Of a DNA stretch of 64,000 nt, positions 37,734 to 46,618 are shown piece by piece. Source of the DNA: Aureliella helgolandensis (GTDB lineage Bacteria; Planctomycetota; Planctomycetia; Pirellulales; Pirellulaceae). Numbering within the stretch: position 1 is the first letter of the stretch; each line of letters starts with the position of its first letter. The stretch is from contig NZ_CP036298.1 in the NCBI RefSeq assembly GCF_007752135.1, positions 1,178,001-1,242,000 on the forward strand. Reading direction: 5' to 3'. The notes under the pieces were generated by a model, which was not told where the DNA came from, made no database searches, and saw only the letters and a program-made list of their open reading frames with translations. Made by a program: the position numbers and the translations under genes.

Positions 37734-38591
37734 TTACTTCAGTTTCAGCTGGCCGTAACGTCGCGACTTGCGACGGCGGATGATGGACGAGTTCGACGGC
37801 TTGCGTCGAGCTCTGGTCGATCCACCCTTGGTAGGTTTGCCCTGAGGCGTAACTGGGTGGCGTCCACCCTTTGTTCTTCCTTCACCACCACCGTGCGGGT
37901 GGTCAACTGGATTCATGGCAGTACCGCGAACGTGAGGTCGACGCCCCATCCATCGCGATCGACCCGCTTTGCCGAGTACAACTGCACTGTGATCTGGGTT
38001 GCTACTGCGACCGATGGTAGCTCGGCAGTTGCCCGGAACCCGGCGGATTTCACCGCTAGGCAACATCAACTGAGCCCAGTCTGCTTCTCGTGCCATCAAT
38101 GTCGCCAGAGTCCCTGCACTTCGGCAGAGGACGCCACCGCGACCTGGTTGCAATTCGATGCAGTAAATTTCTGTACCGGCTGGAATGTTCTTGAGTGGCA
38201 GGCAGTTACCGATCTTGGGCGGCGCGTCTGGTCCATTCAGGAGTGTTTCCCCAGCCTTGAGACCGTCAGGGGCAACTACATATCGTTTCTCACCGTCGGC
38301 GTAGACCAGCAACGCAATCCGACTCGATCGATTAGGGTCGTATTGGATGGAATCAACCTTGGCAGGGATTCCGTCCTTGTTCCGCTTGAAATCGATGACC
38401 CGGTATTGTTGCTTGTGTCCACCACCACGGTGGCGAACGGTAATCTTACCTTGGTTGTTTCGGCCACCATGCTTTTGCTTGGGGCGAAGCAGCGACTTTT
38501 CGGGCTTGGCGCCAGGGGTCAGTTCCTTAAAGTCACTGACCGACGCGTTCCGTCTGCCTGCTGAAGTTGGCTTGTATTTGCGAATTCCCAT
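37734..38591 (-). CDS. rplB: 50S ribosomal protein L2
   Basis: 285 residues; [40 protein letters not shown], and [20 protein letters not shown], with the catalytic-centre His, are typical. L2 is needed for subunit association and peptidyl transfer. Normal position after rplW. Confidence 0.98.
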   Translation of the reverse strand: MGIRKYKPTSAGRRNASVSDFKELTPGAKPEKSLLRPKQKHGGRNNQGKITVRHRGGGHKQQYRVIDFKRNKDGIPAKVDSIQYDPNRSSRIALLVYADGEKRYVVAPDGLKAGETLLNGPDAPPKIGNCLPLKNIPAGTEIYCIELQPGRGGVLCRSAGTLATLMAREADWAQLMLPSGEIRRVPGNCRATIGRSSNPDHSAVVLGKAGRSRWMGRRPHVRGTAMNPVDHPHGGGEGRTKGGRHPVTPQGKPTKGGSTRARRKPSNSSIIRRRKSRRYGQLKLK

Positions 38592-38668
38592 CTCTGTCTG
38601 CCTGTAACGTTTCGTCGTACTGCTTGAAGTCCTGTAGACTCAATGAACTGGAGCTCGTTTTCGACTTC

Positions 38669-38980
38669 TTAGAAGAAGTCGATGCGGTGCTCGGCGTTGA
38701 GTTTTACAATCGCTTTCTTCCAGCCGCTGGTAGTTCCAGCACGATGGCGGTAGCGACGGGTTTTTCCGATGCGGTTCTGCGTCATGACTTTATCAACGAC
38801 GACGTTGAACAAGGTTTCGACAGCGGTTCGAACATCAATCTTCGTCGCTTGGGGGTGAATCTCAAACGCGTAGTGATTGTTGCGGGCTGCACGGTGGACA
38901 CCCTTCTCGGTTACCAGTGGGCGAATGATCACCTGGTGGGGTTCGAGTTGGATTCCCTTTTTCTTTGCTTTGTCGCTCAT
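38669..38980 (-). CDS. rplW: 50S ribosomal protein L23
   Basis: 103 residues from ATG 38980; LEPHQVIIRPLVTEKGVHRA, YAFEIHPQATKIDVRTAVET and RYRHRAGTTSGWKKAIVKL identify L23, docking site for trigger factor and SRP at the tunnel exit. The frame is open 63 bases upstream, but ATG 38980 follows an AAAAGG and gives the usual N-terminus. Confidence 0.95.
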   Translation of the reverse strand: MSDKAKKKGIQLEPHQVIIRPLVTEKGVHRAARNNHYAFEIHPQATKIDVRTAVETLFNVVVDKVMTQNRIGKTRRYRHRAGTTSGWKKAIVKLNAEHRIDFF

Positions 38981-39058
38981 CGAATCAATGCCTTTTGCGG
39001 CTTCGTATCTGCAAGTGAGTGTGGGGTGTGGTGCGGGCACCAACAGGACATGCCTGGG

Positions 39059-39700
39059 TTAGGCGGCTGAGGTGTCGGCGGCTTGGCTCTTGATCAGCTC
39101 GAGTGCCTCTTTGGTGATCAGCAATCGCTTGGGGCGAATGACGGCCAGGGCGTTCAAGTCGATAACTCGCGTTACTTCCACACCGGGGATATTGCGGGCA
39201 CTCTTGTAGACTTCGCTCTTGTAGTCGCTTGTGGCGACTAGCGTGGTCTGGCCTTCTAGCCCTAGAGCCTTGAGGACCTCAGCGAGTTCCTTGGTCTTGG
39301 GAGCAGCCATTTCCAGCTGGTCAATGACGACCACTTCACTGTCAGCGATCTTAGAGGCGATCGCCATCTTGGTTGCTGCCCGGATAGCCTTCTTAGGAAG
39401 CCGGTAGTAGTAGGTGCGTGGTTTGATTTGCATGGCGTGGCCACCGCCACGACGCTGGGGAGCTCGTCGCGAGCCAACACGTGCGTTGCCGGTACCCTTT
39501 TGACGGTAGAGCTTGCGAGTCGAGCCCGAAACCTCACCGCGACCCTTGGTTTTCTTCGTTCCCTGACGCTTGTTCGCCAAGTACATCACAACTGCATCGT
39601 GCAGGAGTTGCTTGTTGATTTTGGGGGCAATGGCAGCAGGATCGATATCGATCTTGCCGACTTCTGCACCATTTCGATCGTAAACAGGTAAGGTAACCAT
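39059..39700 (-). CDS. rplD: 50S ribosomal protein L4
   Basis: 213 residues; VTLPVYDRNGAEVGKIDID, GRGEVSGSTRKLYRQKGTGN, ARVGSRRAPQRRGGGHAMQ and the C-terminal DLNALAVIRPKRLLITKEAL are typical. L4 lines the exit tunnel opposite L22; in enterobacteria it represses its own S10 operon, but the E. coli leader is not recognisable here. Confidence 0.97.
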   Translation of the reverse strand: MVTLPVYDRNGAEVGKIDIDPAAIAPKINKQLLHDAVVMYLANKRQGTKKTKGRGEVSGSTRKLYRQKGTGNARVGSRRAPQRRGGGHAMQIKPRTYYYRLPKKAIRAATKMAIASKIADSEVVVIDQLEMAAPKTKELAEVLKALGLEGQTTLVATSDYKSEVYKSARNIPGVEVTRVIDLNALAVIRPKRLLITKEALELIKSQAADTSAA

Positions 39701-39751
39701 CTATCTGTACTCTAATATATCTCTAACGAGCCGGGGACGCTGAACCGATGA

Positions 39752-40438
39752 CTAACCAACCTTGTTGGTTGCACGAACGATAACAAATCCACCGTTAGGG
39801 CCGGGGACAGCGCCGCGCACTAGAAGTAAGTTGTTTTCCGCATCAACCTTGGCAACCTTCAGGTTGCGAACGGTGGTGCGGGTGCCGCCGTAGCGACCGG
39901 CCATCTTCTGGCCCTTGAATACGCGACCTGGGTAGGTCGCCATGCTGGTACCACCGGCATGACGGTGGCACTTCTTAACACCGTGAGTGGCTCGCTGGCC
40001 ACTGAAGTTGTGTCGCTTCATTACACCGGAAAAACCACGGCCCTTGGAGGTGCCTGTGACGTCGACGGCTTGAATTTCATCGAAGATCGCAGCGGTAATG
40101 ACACTGCCAATTTCCGCTGCGGCATGATTGCGGAACTCGCGAATAAATCGCTTGGGCTCACAATTTGGCTTGGCGGAAGCTTCCACACCTGCTGCGGAGA
40201 GTGCCTTGGATCGCTTGCTGCTGATGGCAGCGACTTGGCCGCGTTCTGAGCGGCTAGCGAGGCGGCGGGGCTTGTCGAGATAGCCGAGCTGTACGGCTTC
40301 ATACCCATCACGTTCAACGGTCTTGACCTGCAGGACATGACATGGGCCTACTTCCAAGACCGTTACGGGAATAGCCGTTCCGTCTTCATGGAAAATCTGC
40401 GTTGTACCGACCTTGCGGCCGAGGATACCCTTCGTCAT
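39752..40438 (-). CDS. rplC: 50S ribosomal protein L3
   Basis: 228 residues from ATG 40438; [69 protein letters not shown] and [17 protein letters not shown] are diagnostic. L3 nucleates 50S assembly next to the peptidyl transferase centre. A TTG at 40456 would add six residues and is unlikely. Confidence 0.97.
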   Translation of the reverse strand: MTKGILGRKVGTTQIFHEDGTAIPVTVLEVGPCHVLQVKTVERDGYEAVQLGYLDKPRRLASRSERGQVAAISSKRSKALSAAGVEASAKPNCEPKRFIREFRNHAAAEIGSVITAAIFDEIQAVDVTGTSKGRGFSGVMKRHNFSGQRATHGVKKCHRHAGGTSMATYPGRVFKGQKMAGRYGGTRTTVRNLKVAKVDAENNLLLVRGAVPGPNGGFVIVRATNKVG

Positions 40439-40606
40439 CTCTGTATTTCCCGTCAAACGCTTGCAAATTAGGACCGAGGATTCCTCGTGTTACCTAATTA
40501 GCATCCGTGTCATATTACTGGACTCGAAAAACTAATTAAACGATACTGCGAGCCGAAACGAAGCACGCAGGGAGCGGACTGGTGGCAGCTAGCCTCGGAG
40601 TGTTGG

Positions 40607-40933
40607 CTACCGAGCTGTTGCCTTGATCTTGATGTCAACACCAGCTGGCAGGCTAAGCTTGTTCAGAGCTTCGATCGTCTTGGCGGTTGCCTGCCGGATG
40701 TCGATCAGTCGCTTGTGAGTTCGTATTTCATATTGCTGGCGAGCTTTTTTGTCAATGTGTGGGCCAGACAATACTGTGTACCGCTCGATGCGTGTTGGCA
40801 AAGGGATCGGGCCATGCACCTCCGAGTGGGTGCGTTTGGCGGTGTCGACGATCTCTTGAGCGCTTTGATCAAGCACTGAATGATCGTATGCTTCCATTCG
40901 GATTCGAATGACTTCGTGCGAACCTGCCGACAC
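40607..40933 (-). CDS. rpsJ: 30S ribosomal protein S10 (first gene of the cluster)
   Basis: [40 protein letters not shown] and [20 protein letters not shown] are typical of S10/NusE, which also acts in antitermination with NusB. A GTG at 40933 preceded by GAGAGG seven bases upstream gives 108 residues of normal S10; the longer frame to 40954 has an atypical N-terminus. It is followed by rplC after about 170 bases. Confidence 0.95.
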   Translation of the reverse strand: MSAGSHEVIRIRMEAYDHSVLDQSAQEIVDTAKRTHSEVHGPIPLPTRIERYTVLSGPHIDKKARQQYEIRTHKRLIDIRQATAKTIEALNKLSLPAGVDIKIKATAR

Positions 40934-41028
40934 AGTAGACCCTCTCAACACCACAAAAAACGATTATTACTACATTACTCGGGCATCTCAGCGAGTGTGA
41001 GCTGATTTGCGTCCAAGTGAAGGAGGAG

Positions 41029-41057
41029 AGTTTATGAGCGACCTACTCGGTCGTCAA
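41029..41057 (-). promoter_or_regulatory. Candidate promoter of the S10 cluster
   Basis: On the minus strand TTGACG (41057-41052) and TAAACT (41034-41029) are 17 bases apart, pointing at rpsJ, whose GTG is about 96 bases downstream. The spacing is ideal and the hexamers match the sigma-70 consensus in 5 and 4 of 6 positions. Confidence 0.4.
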
Positions 41058-41165
41058 CGGCAAAATGTAGAATGCTTGGGTGAAATTGCCCGCCGCGTCG
41101 CGACGCGAGCTGGGGACAAGCAGTTTTGCGTGAATTTGTTGGGCAAGATGCCAATGAGGTCATAG
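41034..41165 (+). CDS. Possible 43-residue microprotein
   Basis: ATG 41034 is preceded by AAGGAGGAGAG, a near-perfect ribosome-binding site (GGAGGA ending about 7 bases from the ATG). The frame reads MSDLLGRQRQNVECLGEIAR and so on for 43 residues, ending TAG 41163-41165. It is hydrophilic and basic, with two Cys. I recognise no family. The region also carries a minus-strand promoter candidate, so the strong ribosome site could be chance. Confidence 0.35.
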   Translation: MSDLLGRQRQNVECLGEIARRVATRAGDKQFCVNLLGKMPMRS

Positions 41166-41605
41166 GATATCAGCGGTCGATGGGTGTGGGTTACTTGTAG
41201 AATGTCAGAATTCGACCCGCGACGCCCGGCTGATGCAGTGGTTTTGCCAATAAATTGCAGGGAGCGCAATGCTAGCAACGTCCAATTGGCAGGACCCCTA
41301 TCCCTTCTCTAGACGCCCTGGTCGCCTGAGATCTCTGCGGGGATGAGATCTCTGCGGAGACGCACAGTGCCCCGTTCTCAGTGGCCCGCGTTACTCCTCG
41401 GGCAGGCGGCCGATTGATGGGGGGAAAATTGACGATTCCCACTGAGGTGTTGTTGAGGTGGGGGGCTGGTGGCCGAAAAACACCAGGGCGATTATGCCGA
41501 ATCGTGAATGGAAGCTAGATTAGATACGTTGACAAAATACTTGCCGTACGACAGTTTGCACTCTTCGCTATGGTGCACGCTTTGAACCCTATTTGAGAAT
41601 TCCAG

Positions 41606-41998
41606 ATGTCGCTTTTGATTGAGAGAGGAAGCCAGCCGTCCCAGCCCGAGAGTTGGGTGGAGTGGGCTGGTGTTATTGGACCGGTCCCTTCGTTGCCCAA
41701 GCCTGCGCGAGGTGCGTGGTCTGAAGATGGCGATGAGGAGGAGGGTGAAGAGGAGTCGTCTGAGGAAGATGGCGCTGATGGTGAAGAAGCTGACCCGAAG
41801 TCGCTGCCGCTCGACGATGAGGAGGAGGATGATGATCCCTTTGAGGATTTCGATGATGAAGACTTCGATGATGAGTTCGATGATGATTTCGAGGAGGAGT
41901 TAGAGGACGACTACGAGATCGAACCCGATGACAGTGATATGTTTCCAAACGCCGCTGGAAGCGGTGACGACGATGTTTTCGAGGAAGAGGACGAGTAG
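41606..41998 (+). CDS. Extremely acidic low-complexity protein
   Basis: 130 residues. The first 40 are ordinary (SLLIERGSQPSQPESWVEWA, then PVPSLPKPARG); from about residue 40 on, more than half of the residues are Asp or Glu, for example PFEDFDDEDFDDEFDDDFEE, ending MFPNAAGSGDDDVFEEEDE. There is no signal peptide or membrane segment. The recurring DD-F pattern suggests a disordered, possibly cation- or basic-protein-binding tail. I do not recognise a family. It lies 136 bases before lpdA on the same strand, without evident functional link. Confidence 0.65.
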   Translation: MSLLIERGSQPSQPESWVEWAGVIGPVPSLPKPARGAWSEDGDEEEGEEESSEEDGADGEEADPKSLPLDDEEEDDDPFEDFDDEDFDDEFDDDFEEELEDDYEIEPDDSDMFPNAAGSGDDDVFEEEDE

Positions 41999-42134
41999 TT
42001 CGCTGTGGATGGTTGACTGTGGGGATCCGATCGGTGTTCCGCGCTCCGGGCGCGACGGAAAGCTGGGACGCTGAGGAAGAGTCGGTTTCGAGTTAGATTT
42101 CGGTCTGGTTAATAAGTGGATAGGTGCGATTGAT

Positions 42135-43529
42135 ATGAAGCGGGCAGAACACGATGTGGTTGTAATCGGCGGTGGCCCTGGGGGATACGTGGCTGCGATA
42201 CGCGCTGCGCAGCTAGGATTCAACACCGCATGTATTGACGAGAACGAGGTCTTTGGTGGCACTTGTCTGCGAGTTGGTTGCATACCCAGCAAGGCGTTGT
42301 TGGAGTCGAGTCATTTATACCATGTGACTCAGTCGCAACTGGGGCAACACGGTGTACAGGTAGGTTCCGTTGGACTAGACCTTTCGGCCATGCTGGCCCG
42401 CAAGGATAAGGTCGTTTCGCAGTTGACCGGTGGAGTGACGATGTTGCTGAAACGCAACAAGATCACCGCCTATCACGGGCGCGGCAAGCTTTCCTCCGTA
42501 GATACCGTAGCGGTCGAAACAGCGGAGGGCCCGCTGGAGATTCGCGCTAAGCATATCGTGCTCGCGACGGGAAGTCGGCCAGCGACGATGCGCGGCGTGG
42601 AGTACGACGGGGATCGCATAGGGGATAGCACGACCGCTCTCAATTATCCGGAAGTCCCGAAGCGATTGGTTGTTATTGGCGGCGGCTACATTGGCCTGGA
42701 GCTGGGAAGCGTCTGGAACCGCCTGGGAAGTCAGGTCACTGTGTTGGAAGCCATGGACCGTGTGTTGCCTGGTCTCGACCATGAGATCGGCCAGCTGGCT
42801 CATCGCGAGTTTCAGAAGCAGGGGATCGAATTTCGCACCGGAAGTTGGGTAGAAGGGGCCACGTTTGACGGCAAGAAATGTACGGTGCAGTGCAAGGGGA
42901 GCGAGCCGATCGAATGCGATCGCGTGCTGCTGTCGACCGGCCGAGTGCCCTGCTCCGATGACCTGGGGTTGGATGGGGTGGGAATCGAAACCGACCGCCG
43001 CGGGTTTGTGCCGGTTGATGAAAATTTTCAAACTGCCGTGCAGGGGGTGTATGCTGTCGGCGACTTGCTAGGGGGCGCCATGCTGGCTCATAAGGCGAGC
43101 GAAGAGGGGATTGTTTGCGTTGAGCGGATTGCGGGCATGAAGAGCCACGTCAACTATGGCGCGATACCTGCCGTCGTCTACACCCATCCCGAAATCGCCT
43201 CAGTGGGACAGACCGAGGAGCAGCTCAAGGATGCGGGGATCGAGTATATCAAGGGGATTTGTCCCTATGGTGCCAGCGGGCGAGCACTCGCATTGGGCGA
43301 GCCCAGCGGCCGAGTTAAGGTCTTGGCGGATGCCAAGACGGATCGGGTTTTGGGGGTGCATATCATTGGCGCCCACGCGGGAGATTTGATCGCAGAGGCG
43401 ACCGCCGCGATCGAGTTTGGGGCGAGCAGCGAAGATATCGCTCGCTGTTGCCACGCGCATCCCACCCTATCCGAGTTGCTGCATGAGGCAGCCATGGCCG
43501 TCTCGAAGCGGGCGATCCATACCGCTTGA
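42135..43529 (+). CDS. lpdA: Dihydrolipoyl dehydrogenase (E3)
   Basis: FAD-dependent oxidoreductase that reoxidises dihydrolipoamide with NAD in 2-oxoacid dehydrogenase complexes and the glycine cleavage system. FAD motif VVIGGGPGGYVAAIRAAQLG at residues 9-28, redox disulfide GGTCLRVGCIPSKALL, NAD motif VVIGGGYIGLELGSVWNRLG, second FAD motif VYAVGDLLGGAMLAHKA and the C-terminal HAHPTLSELLHEA with the catalytic His-Glu. 464 residues, normal. E1 and E2 genes are not adjacent. Confidence 0.96.
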   Translation: MKRAEHDVVVIGGGPGGYVAAIRAAQLGFNTACIDENEVFGGTCLRVGCIPSKALLESSHLYHVTQSQLGQHGVQVGSVGLDLSAMLARKDKVVSQLTGGVTMLLKRNKITAYHGRGKLSSVDTVAVETAEGPLEIRAKHIVLATGSRPATMRGVEYDGDRIGDSTTALNYPEVPKRLVVIGGGYIGLELGSVWNRLGSQVTVLEAMDRVLPGLDHEIGQLAHREFQKQGIEFRTGSWVEGATFDGKKCTVQCKGSEPIECDRVLLSTGRVPCSDDLGLDGVGIETDRRGFVPVDENFQTAVQGVYAVGDLLGGAMLAHKASEEGIVCVERIAGMKSHVNYGAIPAVVYTHPEIASVGQTEEQLKDAGIEYIKGICPYGASGRALALGEPSGRVKVLADAKTDRVLGVHIIGAHAGDLIAEATAAIEFGASSEDIARCCHAHPTLSELLHEAAMAVSKRAIHTA

Positions 43530-43549
43530 TTGTGCCTTGCAGTAGGTGA

Positions 43550-45199
43550 TCAACGCGTTGCTGTTTTGCTCTCCTCACTTGGCGTGGCGGCTGTGCTGTG
43601 CTGCGTGGTGAGGGGCGTGGTTCTCCGCAGTTCATCGATCCAGCTGACTAGCGATAGCGAGCTGGCAGCCATTTGCTGAAGAGCCAGATCGGTGGCTTGT
43701 GGGGTGCTGGAGGCTGGCATTTCTGCGAGGGCCTCCCCTGCCCCCTCTCCCTCGGGTCGTTTGTTGAGAAGGTCGATGATGAGCAATGCATCGATGGGGG
43801 AGATGAAGCCGTCTCCGTTCGTGTCGACTAGGGCGTTGGCGTTCTTCGGTTGCCCCGGTGCGGTGGGAAGTTGGCGACTTTGCTGCACATTCAAATCGTT
43901 GATTACCAGCAGTGCGTCGAGGGGGCTGAGGATGCCATCTTGATTGGTGTCTGTGGGAGTCTGCCTGTTGTGCCAGGGGAATGCAGCTGAGAAATCGACG
44001 ACAAAGATCGATATGGTTGCCGGTGGCGATTCAAGGCCGGTTGAATCGGTGACCGTGTACTGAGTTCGGTGGACCCCTGCAAAGCCAGCTGGGGTCGTGT
44101 ACTGCAGTTGGTTGTTCACGATTTTAAAAGCGGCGGGGGCGTTGCCCACAAGCTTTGCAATGAGCTTCGTCGGATCGCCATCGGGGTCTAAGTCGTTGGC
44201 GGTGAGCTTGAGGTTGGCCGTTCGCTGTGCATTATTGGCCTGTCCTTCGTCGTTGGTTGCCGTGGGCGGAAGAGCCACCGGAGCGCTGGGGTCGTAGATG
44301 AAGTTTTGCCATACATTCTCCTCTCCGATGGTGATTTTGGGCAGCACGATCGGAGACTTCAGACGACCACCCGAAGCGATGGCGCGGTACGTTCCCGCCG
44401 GGAGTGCAAGCTGAAAGCCTCCCGCGGGTTGAGAGGTGGTCGTGAACTGCCCAGCAGCTCCATCGAAGGCGATTTGAATCGCGGAAATACCTTCGCCTGC
44501 CTCGTACCAGCGGCTTGCATTGGCATCTTCAAATACCGCCCCAACCACCATGGCAGGAGGTTTTTCGATGTTGAGGAGCACCTCGGTGCTGACCAAGGGG
44601 CCGAACGTCGCGCTGCCACTGTAGGGAGTAAGGGCCAGGCCGATTTGATCGAAGTCTGGGTTGTTGAGTGCCGTGCGGTGGCCGCGTCCAGCTTGCATGC
44701 CGCTGGGGCCGGTTCCCCAGTCAATCACATAGGCAGAGTGGATGAAATTCGGGGAAAGCCCATACGCAAATACGTTTTCTGAGTTGATCTTCTCTCCGTT
44801 GGCAAACCGCAAGTCGACTCCGGCGGCCAGCAGCGCGTTTCTGCGAGTGGCGGTATCGGAGTGGAATTGAGACGGTGGCTTGGTCGAGAGCATCGCGGTG
44901 TTGTGCGACTTGGCGAAGTTGCTGGCCGCTTCGTTCCAGCTCAGCGGAGGAGCTGGTGTTAGCTGCCCGAGCTCCGCCCGAAGAACTGCTGCGTCGACTT
45001 TAAAGGCATCCAGGCTCGCTTGCACACTCGCGTCTCGAGCTTGGATCGGGGAGGCCCGCGAGATAAGTCGTGCATACTCACCCTGTGGATCGCTGCGAAA
45101 GCGATTGGTGAGCTGGAGGAGTTCCTGCTCCAAGCCGGTGAGGGCGAGCAGGCGACGTGTTTCGAGTGCCTCGAGCCCCAGCGTTCGCAACTTGTGCAT
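43550..45199 (-). CDS. Secreted CAP-domain protein with Ig-like and dockerin-type repeats
   Basis: 549-residue extracellular protein. The N-terminus MHKLRTLGLEALETRRLLAL is the planctomycete export signature (ALExRRLLA). Next is a CAP/SCP domain (about residues 25-195): SWNEAASNFAKSHN, KINSENVFAYG and GRGHRTALNNPDFDQIGLAL carry its His/Glu residues. A carboxypeptidase-regulatory-like segment follows (GAAGQFTTTSQPAGGFQLAL), then a cadherin/Ig-like segment (ANLKLTANDLDPDGDPTKLI), and two dockerin-like EF-hand loops, DTNQDGILSPLDALLVINDL and DTNGDGFISPIDALLIIDLL. The C-terminal 70 residues are Ser/Thr/Ala-rich. Convergent with lpdA. The molecular role of the CAP domain is unknown. Confidence 0.88.
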   Translation of the reverse strand: MHKLRTLGLEALETRRLLALTGLEQELLQLTNRFRSDPQGEYARLISRASPIQARDASVQASLDAFKVDAAVLRAELGQLTPAPPLSWNEAASNFAKSHNTAMLSTKPPSQFHSDTATRRNALLAAGVDLRFANGEKINSENVFAYGLSPNFIHSAYVIDWGTGPSGMQAGRGHRTALNNPDFDQIGLALTPYSGSATFGPLVSTEVLLNIEKPPAMVVGAVFEDANASRWYEAGEGISAIQIAFDGAAGQFTTTSQPAGGFQLALPAGTYRAIASGGRLKSPIVLPKITIGEENVWQNFIYDPSAPVALPPTATNDEGQANNAQRTANLKLTANDLDPDGDPTKLIAKLVGNAPAAFKIVNNQLQYTTPAGFAGVHRTQYTVTDSTGLESPPATISIFVVDFSAAFPWHNRQTPTDTNQDGILSPLDALLVINDLNVQQSRQLPTAPGQPKNANALVDTNGDGFISPIDALLIIDLLNKRPEGEGAGEALAEMPASSTPQATDLALQQMAASSLSLVSWIDELRRTTPLTTQHSTAATPSEESKTATR

Positions 45200-45345
45200 G
45201 AATTCCTCCCTGAAATGGTCTTCGCCGTGGAAGCAGGGCGAGATGTAGGACGCGCAATTGGCCGTAAGCTTGGAGATCGAATTTGGCGACCGGGGGCTTG
45301 TTCAGTCTCTGCTCGCGCGATGCCTTCGCTCTGGTGGTATGTTGT

Positions 45346-46311
45346 TTACCCTCCTGAGTGACTGATTTCAATAGGGCAGTCCATCGCTTCGAGTGCCGCA
45401 ACGAGTTCGTGGATGGCCCACTGACGATCGTCCGAAGCGAGAAGGTAGGTGGGCTGCGGGCCGCGCTCCGCAGCGGAAGTTTGCTCAGGGAGGGGCGTGG
45501 AGGTGACGGCTAGCCCCAGTCCCATGGCTAGGGGGCGGTGGAAATCTTCCCAGGCAACTCCCTCGACCCGCATGGGGTCCGCTAGAAAAACGGTCAGTTT
45601 AGGCGTGGCAATCAGGGGGCGTGCGGAGGACGAGTGGGCTGCCGATTCGACGAGCCCCACCCAGCGGCGGTCCGCCGTTGGCGGCTGAGTGCCGAGGAAT
45701 GGGCTGTCGGCGGCGTGCTGGGCCGGGAGCGGCGAGATGGATGAGCAGGGGAGCCAATTGGCGTGGGCCAGTCGAGCAGCTTCCTGGAGCAGCGTGGCGG
45801 CCTGCTGCTGGGGGCTCGCAACTAGCACAAGGCTGCCTGGGCCGGTTTGCAGATTCTGCGCTAGTTGGCCGATGGAGAGGCGGGAGACCGGATCGATCCA
45901 GCTGGCTGCCACTTCTTGAGCTGGCACTAGGATAAAGCGGCGCATGCACATGCGGGGGTGGGGGATTTTTAGCTGGGGAGTCCAGATCCGGGAATCTTCG
46001 TGCAGCAAGATGTCGATATCGATCTGGCGAGCTTCCCAGCGGTGTAGCCGGACACGCCCCAATTCCTCTTCGATCTTGCGGACGATGTGCCAGGCTTCCC
46101 AGGGATCCTTGGGGCTGCGAAGTGCAATCACCGCATTGATAAATGGGGGTTGGCCGGTGGGGCCGCCGACCGGAGGCGTGCGGTAGTGAGAGCTGACGCA
46201 GAACTCATCTGTCGAGCAGCCGAATTCCTCGCGCAATCGCTCCGCGGCCCGGCGGATCGCATCGCTGGGGTTTCCAAGGTTGGCACCTAAGCTGAGTAGG
46301 CAGCGCGGCAT
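45346..46311 (-). CDS. folK: HPPK (7,8-dihydro-6-hydroxymethylpterin pyrophosphokinase) with C-terminal extension
   Basis: Transfers pyrophosphate from ATP to hydroxymethyldihydropterin in folate synthesis. The first 160 residues are HPPK: LLSLGANLGNPSDAIRRAA, SSHYRTPPVGGPTGQPPFIN, ELGRVRLHRWEARQIDIDIL with the metal Asp pair, and IPHPRMCMRRFILVPAQEVA. Residues about 165-321 are an extra domain I cannot assign; it contains PKLTVFLADPMRVEG and ends in DDRQWAIHELVAALEAM. In other phyla folK is often next to a deoxynucleoside kinase gene, but no P-loop is seen here. No other folate gene is adjacent. Confidence 0.88.
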   Translation of the reverse strand: MPRCLLSLGANLGNPSDAIRRAAERLREEFGCSTDEFCVSSHYRTPPVGGPTGQPPFINAVIALRSPKDPWEAWHIVRKIEEELGRVRLHRWEARQIDIDILLHEDSRIWTPQLKIPHPRMCMRRFILVPAQEVAASWIDPVSRLSIGQLAQNLQTGPGSLVLVASPQQQAATLLQEAARLAHANWLPCSSISPLPAQHAADSPFLGTQPPTADRRWVGLVESAAHSSSARPLIATPKLTVFLADPMRVEGVAWEDFHRPLAMGLGLAVTSTPLPEQTSAAERGPQPTYLLASDDRQWAIHELVAALEAMDCPIEISHSGG

Positions 46312-46618
46312 GCTAGGAGAATTACCTCACAGGGCTAGGGCTCAAACCAGTTGGACGGTGGCAGCTGTTCGAGCTGCGGCAGTTGAATGCGTGTCCAGTG
46401 GTGAAGCTGGAATCGCCAGGCTCGGTCTGCTCGAGTGTGGTGTCGGATCGCTGCTGGTTCCAGCTGCGGTAGATCTTCATCTGCCGGGGAGCCCGAGAGG
46501 TTGAGGGGGGCATCATCGCGCGATGTGCAATTTGTGGCCGCGGCAGCCGGGGACGTCCGCAGGAGTGCACCACTAGGCGGCTGGCAGTTCCTTGCGCGAC
46601 TACCGATCCTCGCACCGG
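46312..46618. other. Intergenic region upstream of folK
   Basis: About 305 bases. A 97-codon minus-strand frame at 46322-46615 shows no family, poor composition and no ribosome site, so it is not called. The folK promoter is presumably here; no strong hexamers stand out. Confidence 0.4.

Larger units (their letters stand above)
40934..41605. other. Region upstream of the S10 cluster
   Basis: About 670 bases between rpsJ and the acidic-protein gene. It holds a candidate S10 promoter (41029-41057), a possible 43-residue open frame on the plus strand (41034-41165) and a 14-base direct repeat TGAGATCTCTGCGG at 41327-41340 and 41344-41357. No tuf or fusA gene is present. Confidence 0.5.

Noticed and set aside
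46322-46615. 97-codon minus-strand open frame between folK and the membrane protein gene
   Set aside because: No family resemblance, unusual residue composition and no ribosome-binding site; it fills a gap but is not supported.
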